NCBI GenBank assembly: GCA_964527785.1
Contig: CAZGNO010000009.1
Span: 3,880 to 67,879 of the forward strand
Reading direction: 5' to 3'
From: JADJXV01 sp964527785
GTDB taxonomy: Bacteria; Bacteroidota; Ignavibacteria; Kapaibacteriales; UBA961
DNA length: 64,000 bases
Every line of letters begins with the position of its first letter. Within the stretch, counting starts at the first letter, position 1. The position numbers were made by a program, and so were the translations under genes. The notes beneath the pieces are model-generated. The model made no database searches and had not been told where the DNA came from. It worked only from the letters and a program-made list of their open reading frames with translations. Positions 40,950-50,986 of the stretch are shown here, one piece after another.

Positions 40950-43900
40950 TTATTTACTCTGCATAAATTCAGCAGCAGGAAGCTCAACAACAAACGTTGT
41001 GCCTTGCCCGACAACACTTTCACACCATACCTGACCACCCATAACTTCAACCAGTTTTTTAACAATGGAAAGTCCGAGTCCTGATGAATGTTCGCCTCCG
41101 GTTGGCTTGGCTGAAAGTCGGACATATCGTCCGAAAAGTTTCTTTTTATCCTCATCACTTATACCCGGACCCCCATCTTTCACTTCCATTCTCACCATAT
41201 TTTCCGTAGCACGAACCGTCAATTGAACGCTTTTATTTTGAGGAGAGAATTTAATTGCATTCGAGACCAGATTGTCGAGAATTTCGTGCGTGGCGGTTTG
41301 GTCGGCAAGGGCAAGCGTTTCTTTCGGAGGTACGTCGAGTTTCAGCCGTATTCCTTTGGCAGATGAGCGTTCCAAAAATTCACGCACTACGCTTGTAGCA
41401 AGTGCAGATGCATCGAACTTCTCCACTTTCAGATTCATTTTGCCGGTTTCAATAGCATTAATATCAAGAAGGTTGATGATAATATCCTTCATTCGTCCGG
41501 CAGAAGTCTCTATTTTTTCCATCATTTTGATAACTTCATCCTGAGGAAGCATCGTGAAATACCGCTTGATATTGGCTGCAGTCAATGCAATACCTGCTAG
41601 CGGATTCTTCAAATCATGTGCTACAATTCCGAGAACTTCTGTTTTATCCTCGTTCAATTGCACAAGGTCTTTGTTCAAATCACTTATCTCAATGACAGTG
41701 TCGGCTAGCTCTTTATTCACTTTTTCGAGTGATGTATTTGCAAGTAACAAATCTTTGGTACGCTCTTGAATAATAATTTCCAGTTCTTCTTTTCTGGCAA
41801 TCAAACTGCGTACTCGCAAACGGTAGAATAAGAACCCAATCCCTATTACTGCAAATGCTGCAAGAATTTTGAACCACCATGTTTGATAAAAAAACGGGTT
41901 TACAGTAAAATTGACAGTTGCTCCGCCCTCATTCCAAACCCCGTCATTATTACTTGCTGTTACTTGAAATGTATAGTCACCCGGGGCTAAATTTGTAAAA
42001 TATGCAGTTCTGCGCGAGCCGGCTTCCGTCCATGTAGTATCAATCTCTACAATGCGGTATTTGAACTTCACATTCTCAGGTACAAGTAAACTGAGTCCTG
42101 TATAGGTAAAATCAATTTTATTTGTACCTGCCTGAAAAACGAGTGATTCAGATGGAGAAAATACAGATGCATCAGTTTTAATCTCTTCGATTACTACCGG
42201 CGGAGGTAACGGATTACTGTGCATTCTATCGGGTACAACCGAGGACATCCCGCCAACAGTTGGGAAGCAAATCATTCCGCTTTTCGTTTGCCATGCAGAC
42301 GGCGAAAAGCCACTGTTGCATTCTACAGACTTCATGCCGTCTTCTTTACCATACACCATTGCTACCACTGCTTTTGTTTTACCATCCATCACATCTTCAA
42401 TTTCCTTCTTACCTACTCGAAAAATACCTTTCGTGCAACTCATCCATAAACTACCCCCGGCATCCTCAATGATAGAAAAAACACGATTGTCGTAGAGCCC
42501 GTCCTTGGCAGTGATTGTTGTAAACCGTCCGTCTTTGAGCCGTGTGAGCCCCCTATTGCTCCCAAACCAAATTGTTCCGTTTGCATCTTCTTTCATGCAA
42601 CGAATTTCATTGGAAGGTAATCCGTTTAGGGAAGTATATGGTATAAATTTACCACTTGCAAAGCAACTCACTCCGCTCCCTAAGCATGAAGCCCAAATTC
42701 TTCCTGTCTTATCTTCAATTATTGACGCAACCAGACCCTTTTGCAACCCGCCTGGTGCAGGAGCGTAGCGTGTTATGGCATTATTTCTAACTGATAAGAG
42801 TGCTTGTGTCGTACCTATCCAAAGAGTTCCTGTACGATCTTGACAGAAAGAGTAGGCGACTTCCGGTGCTTCGGAATCGAGCGATAATTCAGAGAACTTA
42901 CCATCAGTATATTTTTCAACTTTTCCTACAGCCCCTCCTATCCAAAGAGTCCCTTCGTTATCTTCGAATAATGCTGTAATAGGATTCGTACTCGATAGAC
43001 CGTTTCTTGAATTGAATGTTGTGAATATATTATTTTGCAGGCGACTTAATCCGTTTGAAGTTGCGATCCATAATGCCCCGTCCCTTGTTTCGATAATCGA
43101 GCGTATGTAATCACCCGAAAGCCCGTCGGTCGCTGTAATAGTTGAAAAAGCAGCATCACGAAAACGATAAAGTCCATTGGTAAATGTTCCTACCCATAAA
43201 CTTCCTTCTCTGTCTTCGCAGAGTGAGAGTACAGCATCGTCAGGTATAATGGTTTCCGGAAAATCTACCGATTGACCATTTGAACTGAAACGCGACAATC
43301 CATGAGTAGTCCCGATCCATATATTCCCGTCCTTATCTGCTAGAAGCGACTGAACCGGGCTGTTTGGAAACCTGGCAACCATTGATGACATCTGTACTTC
43401 ACCTTTTGCAAGTTTTACTACATTATCACTGGCAGCCACCCAAATATTTCCTTGCTTGTCTGCGCAAAGTCCGGTAATAGTTGCCTGCGGAAAACCGTTT
43501 TCACGAGCAAGTACACCTGAAGCGTATTTATAAAGTCCGTCAGGTGTACCAATCCAAACAGCGTTGTTACCATTACAAAACGAATATTTGAACCCCTGTG
43601 GCAATTGTTGTGTTTTCAGTGCCTCAATCGGTGCTCCGTTTTCTAAACGAAATATACCGTTTGATGAACCTATCCACACCATACCGGAAGCATCAGTAAA
43701 TAATTTATTAATACTTCCAAACATCCGCTGATGACCAATTCGCGTTATTTTTTTTTCTTCAAATTTATAGAGTCCCGATGTTCTCGTACCAAAATATAGG
43801 TTGTTATTTTTATCTTCGGTAATTGCAAGAATGCTGTTGCCTGTTAATTCAGGAAAATTATTTTGGTCAAAATTTGTAAATTTCACCCCGTCAAAACGCA

Positions 43901-44120
43901 CCAACCCATCGAACGTACCCAGCCAAACATATCCGTTATGAGTTTGAAATATTGACGGGATTGTATTAGAAGGCAATCCTTTTTCTATTTGCCAAATATT
44001 ACGGGAATATTGGGTGGGTAGTTTATTGCCATCCAGTGCCAAAAGCAGGGAAGGTAAACTAAGGGCAATACTTACAATCAGTAATAGACGGCAGCAGAGT
44101 AACTGAAAAGATGGTTTCAT
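40950..44120 (-). CDS. Hybrid-type sensor kinase with two predicted seven-bladed propellers, no receiver domain
   Basis: The 1056-residue protein has a signal peptide (about residues 5-29) and then 14 Reg_prop beta-propeller units, recognisable by repeated GxxWIGTxxGLxRF motifs (NGYVWLGTFDGLVRF, GNIWIGTTHGLSRF and others). That is enough for two seven-bladed propellers, as in Bacteroides hybrid two-component sensors. A Y_Y_Y domain (about 680-770), a transmembrane helix near 780-797 and a coiled coil follow. The histidine-kinase core has VAHDLKNPLAGIAL, DNLVSNAIKFSP and DGGPGISDEDKKKLFGRYVRLSAKPTGGE. Unlike typical HTCS proteins it lacks receiver and AraC domains, so it must signal to a separate regulator not found here. 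Its transmitter closely resembles that of the kinase at 45.8-48.0 kb. Confidence 0.9.
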   Translation of the reverse strand: MKPSFQLLCCRLLLIVSIALSLPSLLLALDGNKLPTQYSRNIWQIEKGLPSNTIPSIFQTHNGYVWLGTFDGLVRFDGVKFTNFDQNNFPELTGNSILAITEDKNNNLYFGTRTSGLYKFEEKKITRIGHQRMFGSINKLFTDASGMVWIGSSNGIFRLENGAPIEALKTQQLPQGFKYSFCNGNNAVWIGTPDGLYKYASGVLARENGFPQATITGLCADKQGNIWVAASDNVVKLAKGEVQMSSMVARFPNSPVQSLLADKDGNIWIGTTHGLSRFSSNGQSVDFPETIIPDDAVLSLCEDREGSLWVGTFTNGLYRFRDAAFSTITATDGLSGDYIRSIIETRDGALWIATSNGLSRLQNNIFTTFNSRNGLSSTNPITALFEDNEGTLWIGGAVGKVEKYTDGKFSELSLDSEAPEVAYSFCQDRTGTLWIGTTQALLSVRNNAITRYAPAPGGLQKGLVASIIEDKTGRIWASCLGSGVSCFASGKFIPYTSLNGLPSNEIRCMKEDANGTIWFGSNRGLTRLKDGRFTTITAKDGLYDNRVFSIIEDAGGSLWMSCTKGIFRVGKKEIEDVMDGKTKAVVAMVYGKEDGMKSVECNSGFSPSAWQTKSGMICFPTVGGMSSVVPDRMHSNPLPPPVVIEEIKTDASVFSPSESLVFQAGTNKIDFTYTGLSLLVPENVKFKYRIVEIDTTWTEAGSRRTAYFTNLAPGDYTFQVTASNNDGVWNEGGATVNFTVNPFFYQTWWFKILAAFAVIGIGFLFYRLRVRSLIARKEELEIIIQERTKDLLLANTSLEKVNKELADTVIEISDLNKDLVQLNEDKTEVLGIVAHDLKNPLAGIALTAANIKRYFTMLPQDEVIKMMEKIETSAGRMKDIIINLLDINAIETGKMNLKVEKFDASALATSVVREFLERSSAKGIRLKLDVPPKETLALADQTATHEILDNLVSNAIKFSPQNKSVQLTVRATENMVRMEVKDGGPGISDEDKKKLFGRYVRLSAKPTGGEHSSGLGLSIVKKLVEVMGGQVWCESVVGQGTTFVVELPAAEFMQSK

Positions 44121-44872
44121 ATATTTACAAGAATTTCGACCGTAAACCGAACTATAGTATGGAATAAATCAAACAACTAAATTTTCTGGCATTGCCAATT
44201 TATTATAGCACATGGTACGTCTAAGTAGTTTTTTGGGTTTCATGACCAAATTTGGCAAGTAGTTGAATCCTTCCGAGCGGGCTCAGGGTGACGTAACTTA
44301 CTAAAAAAAGAAATAAATATATGTATTATTCTGAGTTCTCGACAGCCGCCCAAAGCCAGCTGCAAAATAATGCAAGGATAAAAAAATAAAACAGTTGCCT
44401 TCTGTCATTCTGAAGGAATCCTCGACTGAAGAATCTCAGTTTAATTGAATCTTGAGAATTATGTATTTCTTTACCAACTGAACTTAACTTTTTCTTTTTT
44501 TAAGGATGTTTTTAATTCCCGGAGTATCACCTAAACTGAGATTCTTCGGTTTAAGAAGCCCTGTAAATGACATCTCTTAAATTGCCCGTCATTCTGAGTG
44601 CAACGAAGAATCTCCGTATGCACATCCGTCCAGCAGGTTTTCACGTTCTTACGGAGATTCTTCACTCGAAGACTCCTTCAGAATGACAGAATGCAACTAT
44701 TTTATTTTTTTGTCCTTGCATTATTTTGCAGCTGGCTTTGGGCGACTATCTGGAACTCTGAATGACGAGCAGATGTAAGGATGTCATTTACAGCCCATAG
44801 AAACATACGTATACTTACCTATTTTTATGCTTACTATAAAGCTATACTTAAATAGCAATACCAACTTTCTTA
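44121..44872. other. 752-base intergenic region carrying a nested inverted-repeat array
   Basis: No gene is visible. The central 437 bases are a nested set of inverted repeats (annotated separately), preceded by a fragment of another dispersed repeat at about 44269-44293 (CTTCCGAGCGGGCTCAGGG). The left end holds the upstream region of the kinase at 40.9-44.1 kb. Confidence 0.6.
44328..44764. repeat. Nested long inverted repeats (MITE-like or REP-array element)
   Basis: The outer arms, about 44328-44440 and 44651-44764, are about 113 bases each and complementary at most positions. A perfect 32-base core pairs 44347-44378 with 44713-44744. Inside are four copies of a short element of the form GTCATTCTGA-n-GAAGAATCTC: plus strand at 44404 and 44588, minus strand ending near 44574 and 44692. 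They pair inward as two smaller inverted repeats. No transposase is encoded, so it resembles a non-autonomous element built from REP-like units. Target-site duplications were not obvious. Confidence 0.7.
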
Positions 44873-45784
44873 CTATTCATCAACTGCTATAATTAAAAAT
44901 TGTGCAGGTAGCCAGAATTTTTCGCTGTCCGTGATGTGGAGTGCTGTAATTTTCTTGTTTTCGTCGTATTTCGGCTGCAAAAATTTTGGATTGTGCGCTG
45001 AAACTACTGCAAATCGTTTGCATTTTTTTAGAAAAACGATATCTGTCTGTTCCAAAACATTGAACGAATTGAATTTCTTTGGATTGATTTCTTTAGCAGG
45101 TGCCAGTGCTTGCCCGTGCTTACCGAGTACCCACAGGTCTGCCCCACCAACCCGTTGCGCAATCCCACGTTTGATGAGTTCATCCTCTGTACCTACAGAA
45201 TAATACACAAATTTTGCTTGCGGCTCCGCAGGTTTAGGAGCTTCGGCAACTGTCTCTGTTGAAGTAGGTTTGCCGGTCTGCTGATTTTTAGCAATCAGAC
45301 TGTCCTTGGCACGAAGCTCGTAGAAATCACCGTAGAGTTTTCGGACATCAGTTTCTTGGCTCACGCATTTTTCTTTCATCGAAGCCAGCTTTAGTTTTAT
45401 TGCATTCGTATTGGCGGCAAGCTGTGGATTTTGGCGTTCAATTGCCATAATTTTATTTTCAAGGTCGGCTATCCTGCTTTTGCTTGCATTAATAACATTC
45501 GAAACTGAATCCAGTGTCCCGAACCATTTTGCCGTTTCTTCATCCGCACCTTCACGTCGAATGGTCTTACCGCTTTCACCCGATAAAAAAAGTAGCTTAT
45601 CATACACTTCGTTGATGGTTGATGTAGAGTTTTCCATTACTTCCATTAAACTGTCTTTTTGACTTCCGAGAGCCAGCATCTCGGCATATTGTGCCTTTTC
45701 ATTCTGCAATTTTACTATTTCTTCTTTGCTCGTGCAGCCAATCAGAACTGCAACAGTAAAGAGAACTAGAGTAGTTTTAAGCAT
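44873..45784 (-). CDS. Coiled-coil lipoprotein of unknown function
   Basis: The 303-residue protein has a lipoprotein signal (MLKTTLVLFTVAVLIGC, cysteine 17). A long charged coiled coil follows at about residues 20-165 (SKEEIVKLQNEKAQYAEM, SKSRIADLENKIMAIERQ, ETDVRKLYGDFYELRAK). A proline/alanine linker leads to a compact C-terminal domain (about 185-303, FVYYSVGTEDELIKRGIAQRVGGADLWVLGKHGQAL). The architecture resembles lipoproteins with a coiled stalk and a globular head found in Bacteroidota, but I cannot name the head domain. It lies between two histidine kinase genes on the same strand, 60 bases after the upstream kinase stop, so coexpression is possible. Confidence 0.75.
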   Translation of the reverse strand: MLKTTLVLFTVAVLIGCTSKEEIVKLQNEKAQYAEMLALGSQKDSLMEVMENSTSTINEVYDKLLFLSGESGKTIRREGADEETAKWFGTLDSVSNVINASKSRIADLENKIMAIERQNPQLAANTNAIKLKLASMKEKCVSQETDVRKLYGDFYELRAKDSLIAKNQQTGKPTSTETVAEAPKPAEPQAKFVYYSVGTEDELIKRGIAQRVGGADLWVLGKHGQALAPAKEINPKKFNSFNVLEQTDIVFLKKCKRFAVVSAHNPKFLQPKYDENKKITALHITDSEKFWLPAQFLIIAVDE

Positions 45785-45844
45785 TGCCGTACTCCAAATA
45801 ATTTTTGAAAAAATATCGTAAATTTCTATTTATAAATAAGAATG

Positions 45845-48034
45845 CTATCTCGAGGTGTTAATTTCTACCACAAATGTAGCTCCATTACCTTCAGTGCTTT
45901 CACAATAGATTGTTCCTCCGAGAAGTTCTACCATTTTTTTGGTTATGAACAGCCCAAGTCCGTTTGAATCCTCGCCTCCGGTGGGTATTGCCGAAAGCCG
46001 GGCAAAACTCCTGAATAGTCGCTGTTTGTCACTTTCGGAGATTCCGGGACCTTCATCTTGTACTGCAATATAAAATCCTTTTGGAGTCCTACACAACTGA
46101 ATCTCTACTGTTTTTTCCCGTGGAGAATATTTTACAGCATTTGAAAGTAAATTATCAACAACTTCCGTGAGCATTGTCTCGTCAGTAATTTCTATAATAG
46201 GATCGGCTTCTGCATCAAAGACAACCTGAATTGCTTTATTCTTTGCTATAGGTCTGAATGAGTGTATAAGTTCTTGAATTAACACAGTAATATTGGTTTC
46301 GGCAAAGGTTGGCGAAATTTTTCCCGATTCAAGGGCATTAATATCGAGAAACTTCTTTACCAACTTGAACATCCGTTCCGTAATTACTTGTATATCGGAT
46401 GCAAAATCAGCTACCTCCGCAGATGAAAGATGGTCGGCTTCTTTTCCCAAAAGTTTAGAAAGCATCAGTACATTTGAGAGTGGATTCTTGAGGTCGTGCG
46501 AAGCAATGGTAAGAAAGTCGCTTTTCTGCCTGTTCAAATCTTGAAGTTGGCTGTTAGCTTCAGCGAGCTCAATAGTTTTCAATCTATGAATTTCAGACTC
46601 GTGCCGAGCAGTCTCCAGTTCATGATTCGCCTGAAGTTGATTTATTTTTTGCGAATTCTCTTTGCTAAATATCTGTTTTTCGAGTGATGCTGCATATTGA
46701 GTATGTTCCAATGCTTTCCGGTAGTTTTCTGCTAATAAATATACAGCAGAAAATTGTTGATGGATCTGACATAATAATGATTTTGATTCAAGCTCTTCTG
46801 CTAATAGCAATGAACTGTCCAGAAGTGGAAGTGCTGTAGTATAGTCTCCCTTGAGAATATAGAACTTTGCCATATCTTGCAGACATTCGGCTTCGCCTGA
46901 TTTATCATGAATCAACCTGTAGAGCTCCAGCCCTTTTTGAATTGCCGATAATGCCGATTCATAGTCTCCGGTTGCTGCCTGAATGCTCCCTAGATTCGTA
47001 AGAGCAATTGCCTCGCCTTCCTTGTTTCCAATTTGCCTTGAAATTTCTAAACTACGCTTCGTAAAATCTGATGCTACAGAATACTCTTTCTGTTCAAAAT
47101 AAGTACTGCCAATTGCTTCAAGTGTATCAGCTTCACCGTGCTTATCGCCAATTTCCACTTCTATAGCCAATGCAAGCTCATAATATTCAAGTGTCTTGTC
47201 ATGTTCCCCTGTTTCCGAATAAATATTCGCAATATTATGTAATGATACTGCTTCACGACGACGATCGCTCACTTCATGCCACAGTTTAATACCCTTAAAA
47301 AAACAACGTAATGCTTCGGAATAATTACCCTGACGGTAAAAAAGCAATCCGATATTATTCGAGCAATCTCCGCAAGCAATCACATCACCCGATTCTTCGA
47401 GTAAGTGTAAACTTTGATTATAATATTCGTATGCTTTTGTATAATCACCGAGAGCAGCATATACATTACCCATATTGATACCGCACCCTGCAACTCCTAA
47501 ACGGTCATTCAATTCTTCTTTTATTACAATGCTTTTTTGGAAATAACTGAGTGCTTCAACGAAATCACCGCGTTCATGAAGTGTATTGCCTATACCGTTC
47601 AACGCACGATCTTGGAGTGGTTTGTCATCCAATTGAATTGCTCTCGAAAAAGCTGATTCATATAGTTTTTGTGCTTCACCGAAATCGCCCAATGCAAAAT
47701 GACAGTTTCCCAAATAATAATCAACCAATGCTACACCCCCGGCGTCATCAGATTCTTGAAACAGATCTAAAGCTCTATTACAATATTCCACTGCAGCATG
47801 ATAGTCGGCAAGCATAACTAAACTTGAACACTGCACAAGCAATCCTCTGGCAATACCGTTTGTATATCCTATTTCTTCGGCACTATGAATGTTATTAGCA
47901 GCAACGGAAAATGCTTCTTTGGGTTGTGATTGTGAATTGAGCTGCACAGCATACTCGTTCCTGCGGTCTATTTCTTCAGAAGAGACAGACGTAATTATTT
48001 GTTCAGACAGGGTATTATGAGTAAATTTTTGCAT
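45845..48034 (-). CDS. Cytoplasmic TPR-histidine kinase
   Basis: The 729-residue protein has no signal peptide and no transmembrane helix. Residues about 25-440 are about ten TPR units of the Rap/PlcR-like 40-residue kind (ALDLFQESDDAGGVALVDYYLGNCHFALGDFGEAQKLYESAF and related). A short coiled coil precedes the kinase core at about 490-729, with phosphoacceptor histidine in TIASHDLKNPLSNVLML and HATPase motifs DNLLSNAVKYSP, DEGPGISESDKQRLFRSFARLSAIPTGGE and SNGLGLFITKKM. It probably senses an intracellular protein or peptide through the TPR array. The transmitter is a close paralogue of that in the propeller kinase at 40.9-44.1 kb. No cognate regulator is adjacent. Confidence 0.9.
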   Translation of the reverse strand: MQKFTHNTLSEQIITSVSSEEIDRRNEYAVQLNSQSQPKEAFSVAANNIHSAEEIGYTNGIARGLLVQCSSLVMLADYHAAVEYCNRALDLFQESDDAGGVALVDYYLGNCHFALGDFGEAQKLYESAFSRAIQLDDKPLQDRALNGIGNTLHERGDFVEALSYFQKSIVIKEELNDRLGVAGCGINMGNVYAALGDYTKAYEYYNQSLHLLEESGDVIACGDCSNNIGLLFYRQGNYSEALRCFFKGIKLWHEVSDRRREAVSLHNIANIYSETGEHDKTLEYYELALAIEVEIGDKHGEADTLEAIGSTYFEQKEYSVASDFTKRSLEISRQIGNKEGEAIALTNLGSIQAATGDYESALSAIQKGLELYRLIHDKSGEAECLQDMAKFYILKGDYTTALPLLDSSLLLAEELESKSLLCQIHQQFSAVYLLAENYRKALEHTQYAASLEKQIFSKENSQKINQLQANHELETARHESEIHRLKTIELAEANSQLQDLNRQKSDFLTIASHDLKNPLSNVLMLSKLLGKEADHLSSAEVADFASDIQVITERMFKLVKKFLDINALESGKISPTFAETNITVLIQELIHSFRPIAKNKAIQVVFDAEADPIIEITDETMLTEVVDNLLSNAVKYSPREKTVEIQLCRTPKGFYIAVQDEGPGISESDKQRLFRSFARLSAIPTGGEDSNGLGLFITKKMVELLGGTIYCESTEGNGATFVVEINTSR

Positions 48035-48238
48035 TAAGATTTGCGGGAATTATATATGCGTTATCGCTCAGTGTTCAGCATAATAATTGCAAATTACAAA
48101 AGTAGTTATTGGCAACAAAGAATAAGGATAAATTTACGCTTATCTCGAACATTTTATTCACAAAACACTTACATATCTTTGTTGCCGTCCATAATCGAAA
48201 TTTAATACAGTTCACCTCTATTTACGTTTGTATCCCCC

Positions 48239-50797
48239 ATGATAAGACTATTTTTTTGTACTGTTTTGGTTCTTTCTGCATTCTCATTTCAAGCACTTGC
48301 TCAAACCACCGAAATTCGTGGAACAGTTGCCGACCAAACAGGGAAGCCGCTTGTAGGTGTTACCGTATTAATCAAGCAACTCGAACGGGGAACACAATCA
48401 AAGACAGGAGGTATATTTACGCTCAGTGCAGTTCCTCAAGGTAAATATATTTTGGAAGCCCGGCTTATCGGCTACGAACCTGCCCGTCAGGAAATAAACG
48501 TTTCGGTTACAGAAAAAAATGAATATAAGTTCTCACTGCGGCAAACTGCCGTTGAAATGAAAAGTGTAGAAGTAACAGCTAGTCGCCGTACGCAGGAACA
48601 GTCCGACACCCGAACAAGTATTCTGACAATCGAGCCGCGTGATGCCAAATTCAAAGCAGGTGCCGCAGAAGATGTTCTACGTTCACTACAAACTTTACCC
48701 GGAGTGGTCGCACCAAATGACTTTTCGTCCCAATTGATTATTAGAGGAAGCGGACCTGACCAGAATCTCATTATCATGGATAATATCGAGGTATTTAATC
48801 CGTACCGTCTCTACGGATTTGTTTCGATGTTCAACCCTGAAACGGTAAGCGGGATTACTCTCATGACCGGCGGCTTTCCTGCAAAGTATTCAGATCGCCT
48901 CTCGGCAGTTTTAGATATAACCAACCGTGTCGGGACAAAAGACCGTACATTCGGCGGTATGGCAAATGTGAGTTTAACAAACGCCAATCTTGTTACTGAA
49001 GGGGCACTGCCATTTTGGGAGGGTTCGTGGATTCTCTCTACCCGCCGTACTTATTACGACTTGATAGCAGGACCGATAGCTAAAGCATCAGGGGCTGTAG
49101 ACGGTGATATTGCACTCCCTAATTTCCGTGATATTCAAGTGAAAATTGCTCTTTCTCCATTTGATAACAGTACATTCTATCTTAACGGCATTTCCAGTCG
49201 CGACAACACAGAACTTACAAGTGGTGCATCCCGCAAGCAAGCAGACAGCATTAGTATTTTCGACAAATCATTCAATGATGTAGCGGGCTTGACATGGGTT
49301 TGGTCACCCACTACAAAACTTGTCAGTACGACCACACTTTCGTACTATCAGAATATGGGTGCTAATAATTTCGGGGGCGAAGGTGGCAGCAATGCACTCT
49401 TTGGCGATTCAGTCACACGTGAAAGTTTAGAGAAAATACAGGATTCGTTGAAAAAATTGGGTTTGGAAGTTCCTACTCTTTACAGTGTAGAGGGTAGCAC
49501 AAGTTTTAATTTCAAGAAAACTTCGTTCAAGTCAGACTTAAGTTGGAATATCACACCGGAGCATCTTATCGAGGTGGGCGGTGCTGTAGATTTCATTACA
49601 ACGGGAGTTGATTTTGAGATAATTTTCGACCCGCGGCTAAAGGCACTTCGTGCCTCCAATCCACGAATCGCCGCTCTGCCGGAGTCGTTTGGAACATCTA
49701 TAGATTACCTGCGGACAAACGTCTATCTACAGGACAACATTAAAATTACAAAAGATTTTACCTTCCAACCCGGATTGCGTCTTGACCGTTTTGAAATTAT
49801 TAACCGCACCTATATTTCTCCGCGGATCTCGGCATCGTATGCCCTTGACCCGACAACAACTCTGCGTGGTGCATGGGGAATGTACTATCAATCTCCCGGC
49901 TACGAAAAACTATTCGACCGACAGGTTTTTCTCGACTTGACCACATCGGCTGTACAATCGCTCAAAGCTGAGAAGGCAGTACATTATATTCTTGGTTTGG
50001 AGCGTATGCTTACACCCGAATGGCAAGTTCGTGTGGAGGGATATTATAAAGATTTTAGCGATTTGATTCTTCAGGAAAAGTTACAGGGGACAAATTACCG
50101 CACAGAGCGCATTGAAGGAAAAGATATTACCCAGCGTGAGGGATGGACTGCCCCAATTGCATTTGAAGGTGATTCGATAACCGCAACACCAGTTAATAAT
50201 GCTACTGGCAATGCATATGGTGTTGAATTTTTCTTACAGAAAATGCAATCAGTGGGTGACAACCAGTTCTATGGTTGGGTATCATACTCGTATGGATTTG
50301 CAAACCGGTACCGAGACGGGTTTACCATTCCATTTAATTTCGACCGTCGTCATAATTTTAGCATAACCGGCGGATGGAAGGCAAATTCATGGCTGGATAT
50401 TAATTTTACGTGGAGCTATGGTACAGGTTTCCCATGGACAAAACCGGTTGGGGTAAAGCCGCGCATTATCCAAGAAAAAGACACTCTTACAGGACAGAAT
50501 GTTGCTAAAATTGATGAAGATTGGCGCGGAGTGGTGTTTGCAATAGACAGAGGCGGTGACGAAAACCTCAACAAAGCACGGCTGCCTGAATACCACCGTC
50601 TGGATATTCGCGGCACTACCTACGCTGATTGGTTTGGTTGGAAATGGAGTTTTTATCTGGATATTATCAACGTCTATAACCGCAAGAACATCCTCTCGGA
50701 AAATTACCGTGTGAACCGCGAGACGCTGGAAATAGCAACTTCTCAAACAGCTATGCTCCCGATTTTGCCGACCATCGGGTTTAGTGTGAAGTTTTGA
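48239..50797 (+). CDS. TonB-dependent receptor with carboxypeptidase-regulatory-like N-terminal domain
   Basis: The 852-residue outer-membrane protein has a signal peptide (residues 1-21, FSFQALAQ). Next comes a CarboxypepD_reg-like beta-sandwich (about 23-105, TEIRGTVADQTGKPLVGVTVLIKQLERGTQSKTGGIFTLSAVPQGKYIL), typical of Bacteroidota receptors. The plug (about 115-225) contains VEVTASRR, VLRSLQTLPGVVAPND, LIIRGSGPDQNLIIMDNIEV and LMTGGFPAKYSDRLSAVLDI. The barrel ends in the aromatic signature GFSVKF. No SusD-type partner follows, so it is not a canonical SusCD pair and the ligand is unknown. It is divergent from the TPR kinase and followed by a PhoR-like kinase after 189 bases. Confidence 0.93.
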   Translation: MIRLFFCTVLVLSAFSFQALAQTTEIRGTVADQTGKPLVGVTVLIKQLERGTQSKTGGIFTLSAVPQGKYILEARLIGYEPARQEINVSVTEKNEYKFSLRQTAVEMKSVEVTASRRTQEQSDTRTSILTIEPRDAKFKAGAAEDVLRSLQTLPGVVAPNDFSSQLIIRGSGPDQNLIIMDNIEVFNPYRLYGFVSMFNPETVSGITLMTGGFPAKYSDRLSAVLDITNRVGTKDRTFGGMANVSLTNANLVTEGALPFWEGSWILSTRRTYYDLIAGPIAKASGAVDGDIALPNFRDIQVKIALSPFDNSTFYLNGISSRDNTELTSGASRKQADSISIFDKSFNDVAGLTWVWSPTTKLVSTTTLSYYQNMGANNFGGEGGSNALFGDSVTRESLEKIQDSLKKLGLEVPTLYSVEGSTSFNFKKTSFKSDLSWNITPEHLIEVGGAVDFITTGVDFEIIFDPRLKALRASNPRIAALPESFGTSIDYLRTNVYLQDNIKITKDFTFQPGLRLDRFEIINRTYISPRISASYALDPTTTLRGAWGMYYQSPGYEKLFDRQVFLDLTTSAVQSLKAEKAVHYILGLERMLTPEWQVRVEGYYKDFSDLILQEKLQGTNYRTERIEGKDITQREGWTAPIAFEGDSITATPVNNATGNAYGVEFFLQKMQSVGDNQFYGWVSYSYGFANRYRDGFTIPFNFDRRHNFSITGGWKANSWLDINFTWSYGTGFPWTKPVGVKPRIIQEKDTLTGQNVAKIDEDWRGVVFAIDRGGDENLNKARLPEYHRLDIRGTTYADWFGWKWSFYLDIINVYNRKNILSENYRVNRETLEIATSQTAMLPILPTIGFSVKF

Positions 50798-50986
50798 ATT
50801 ACATAACGCCACGATAAATTTCAATAATTAAATAAATATCTTAGGTCAGGTAAACTTCTAACCGTCTCGTTCTGCTTTGAGTATTATTTTTTAACAACAT
50901 TCACTGCGTCCGACTCAAAGATTGTATATTTGAGGAATTAAATAGCTTACCAGCGTTTGCTTTCTGTCTAACTGCAACAACTGTCA

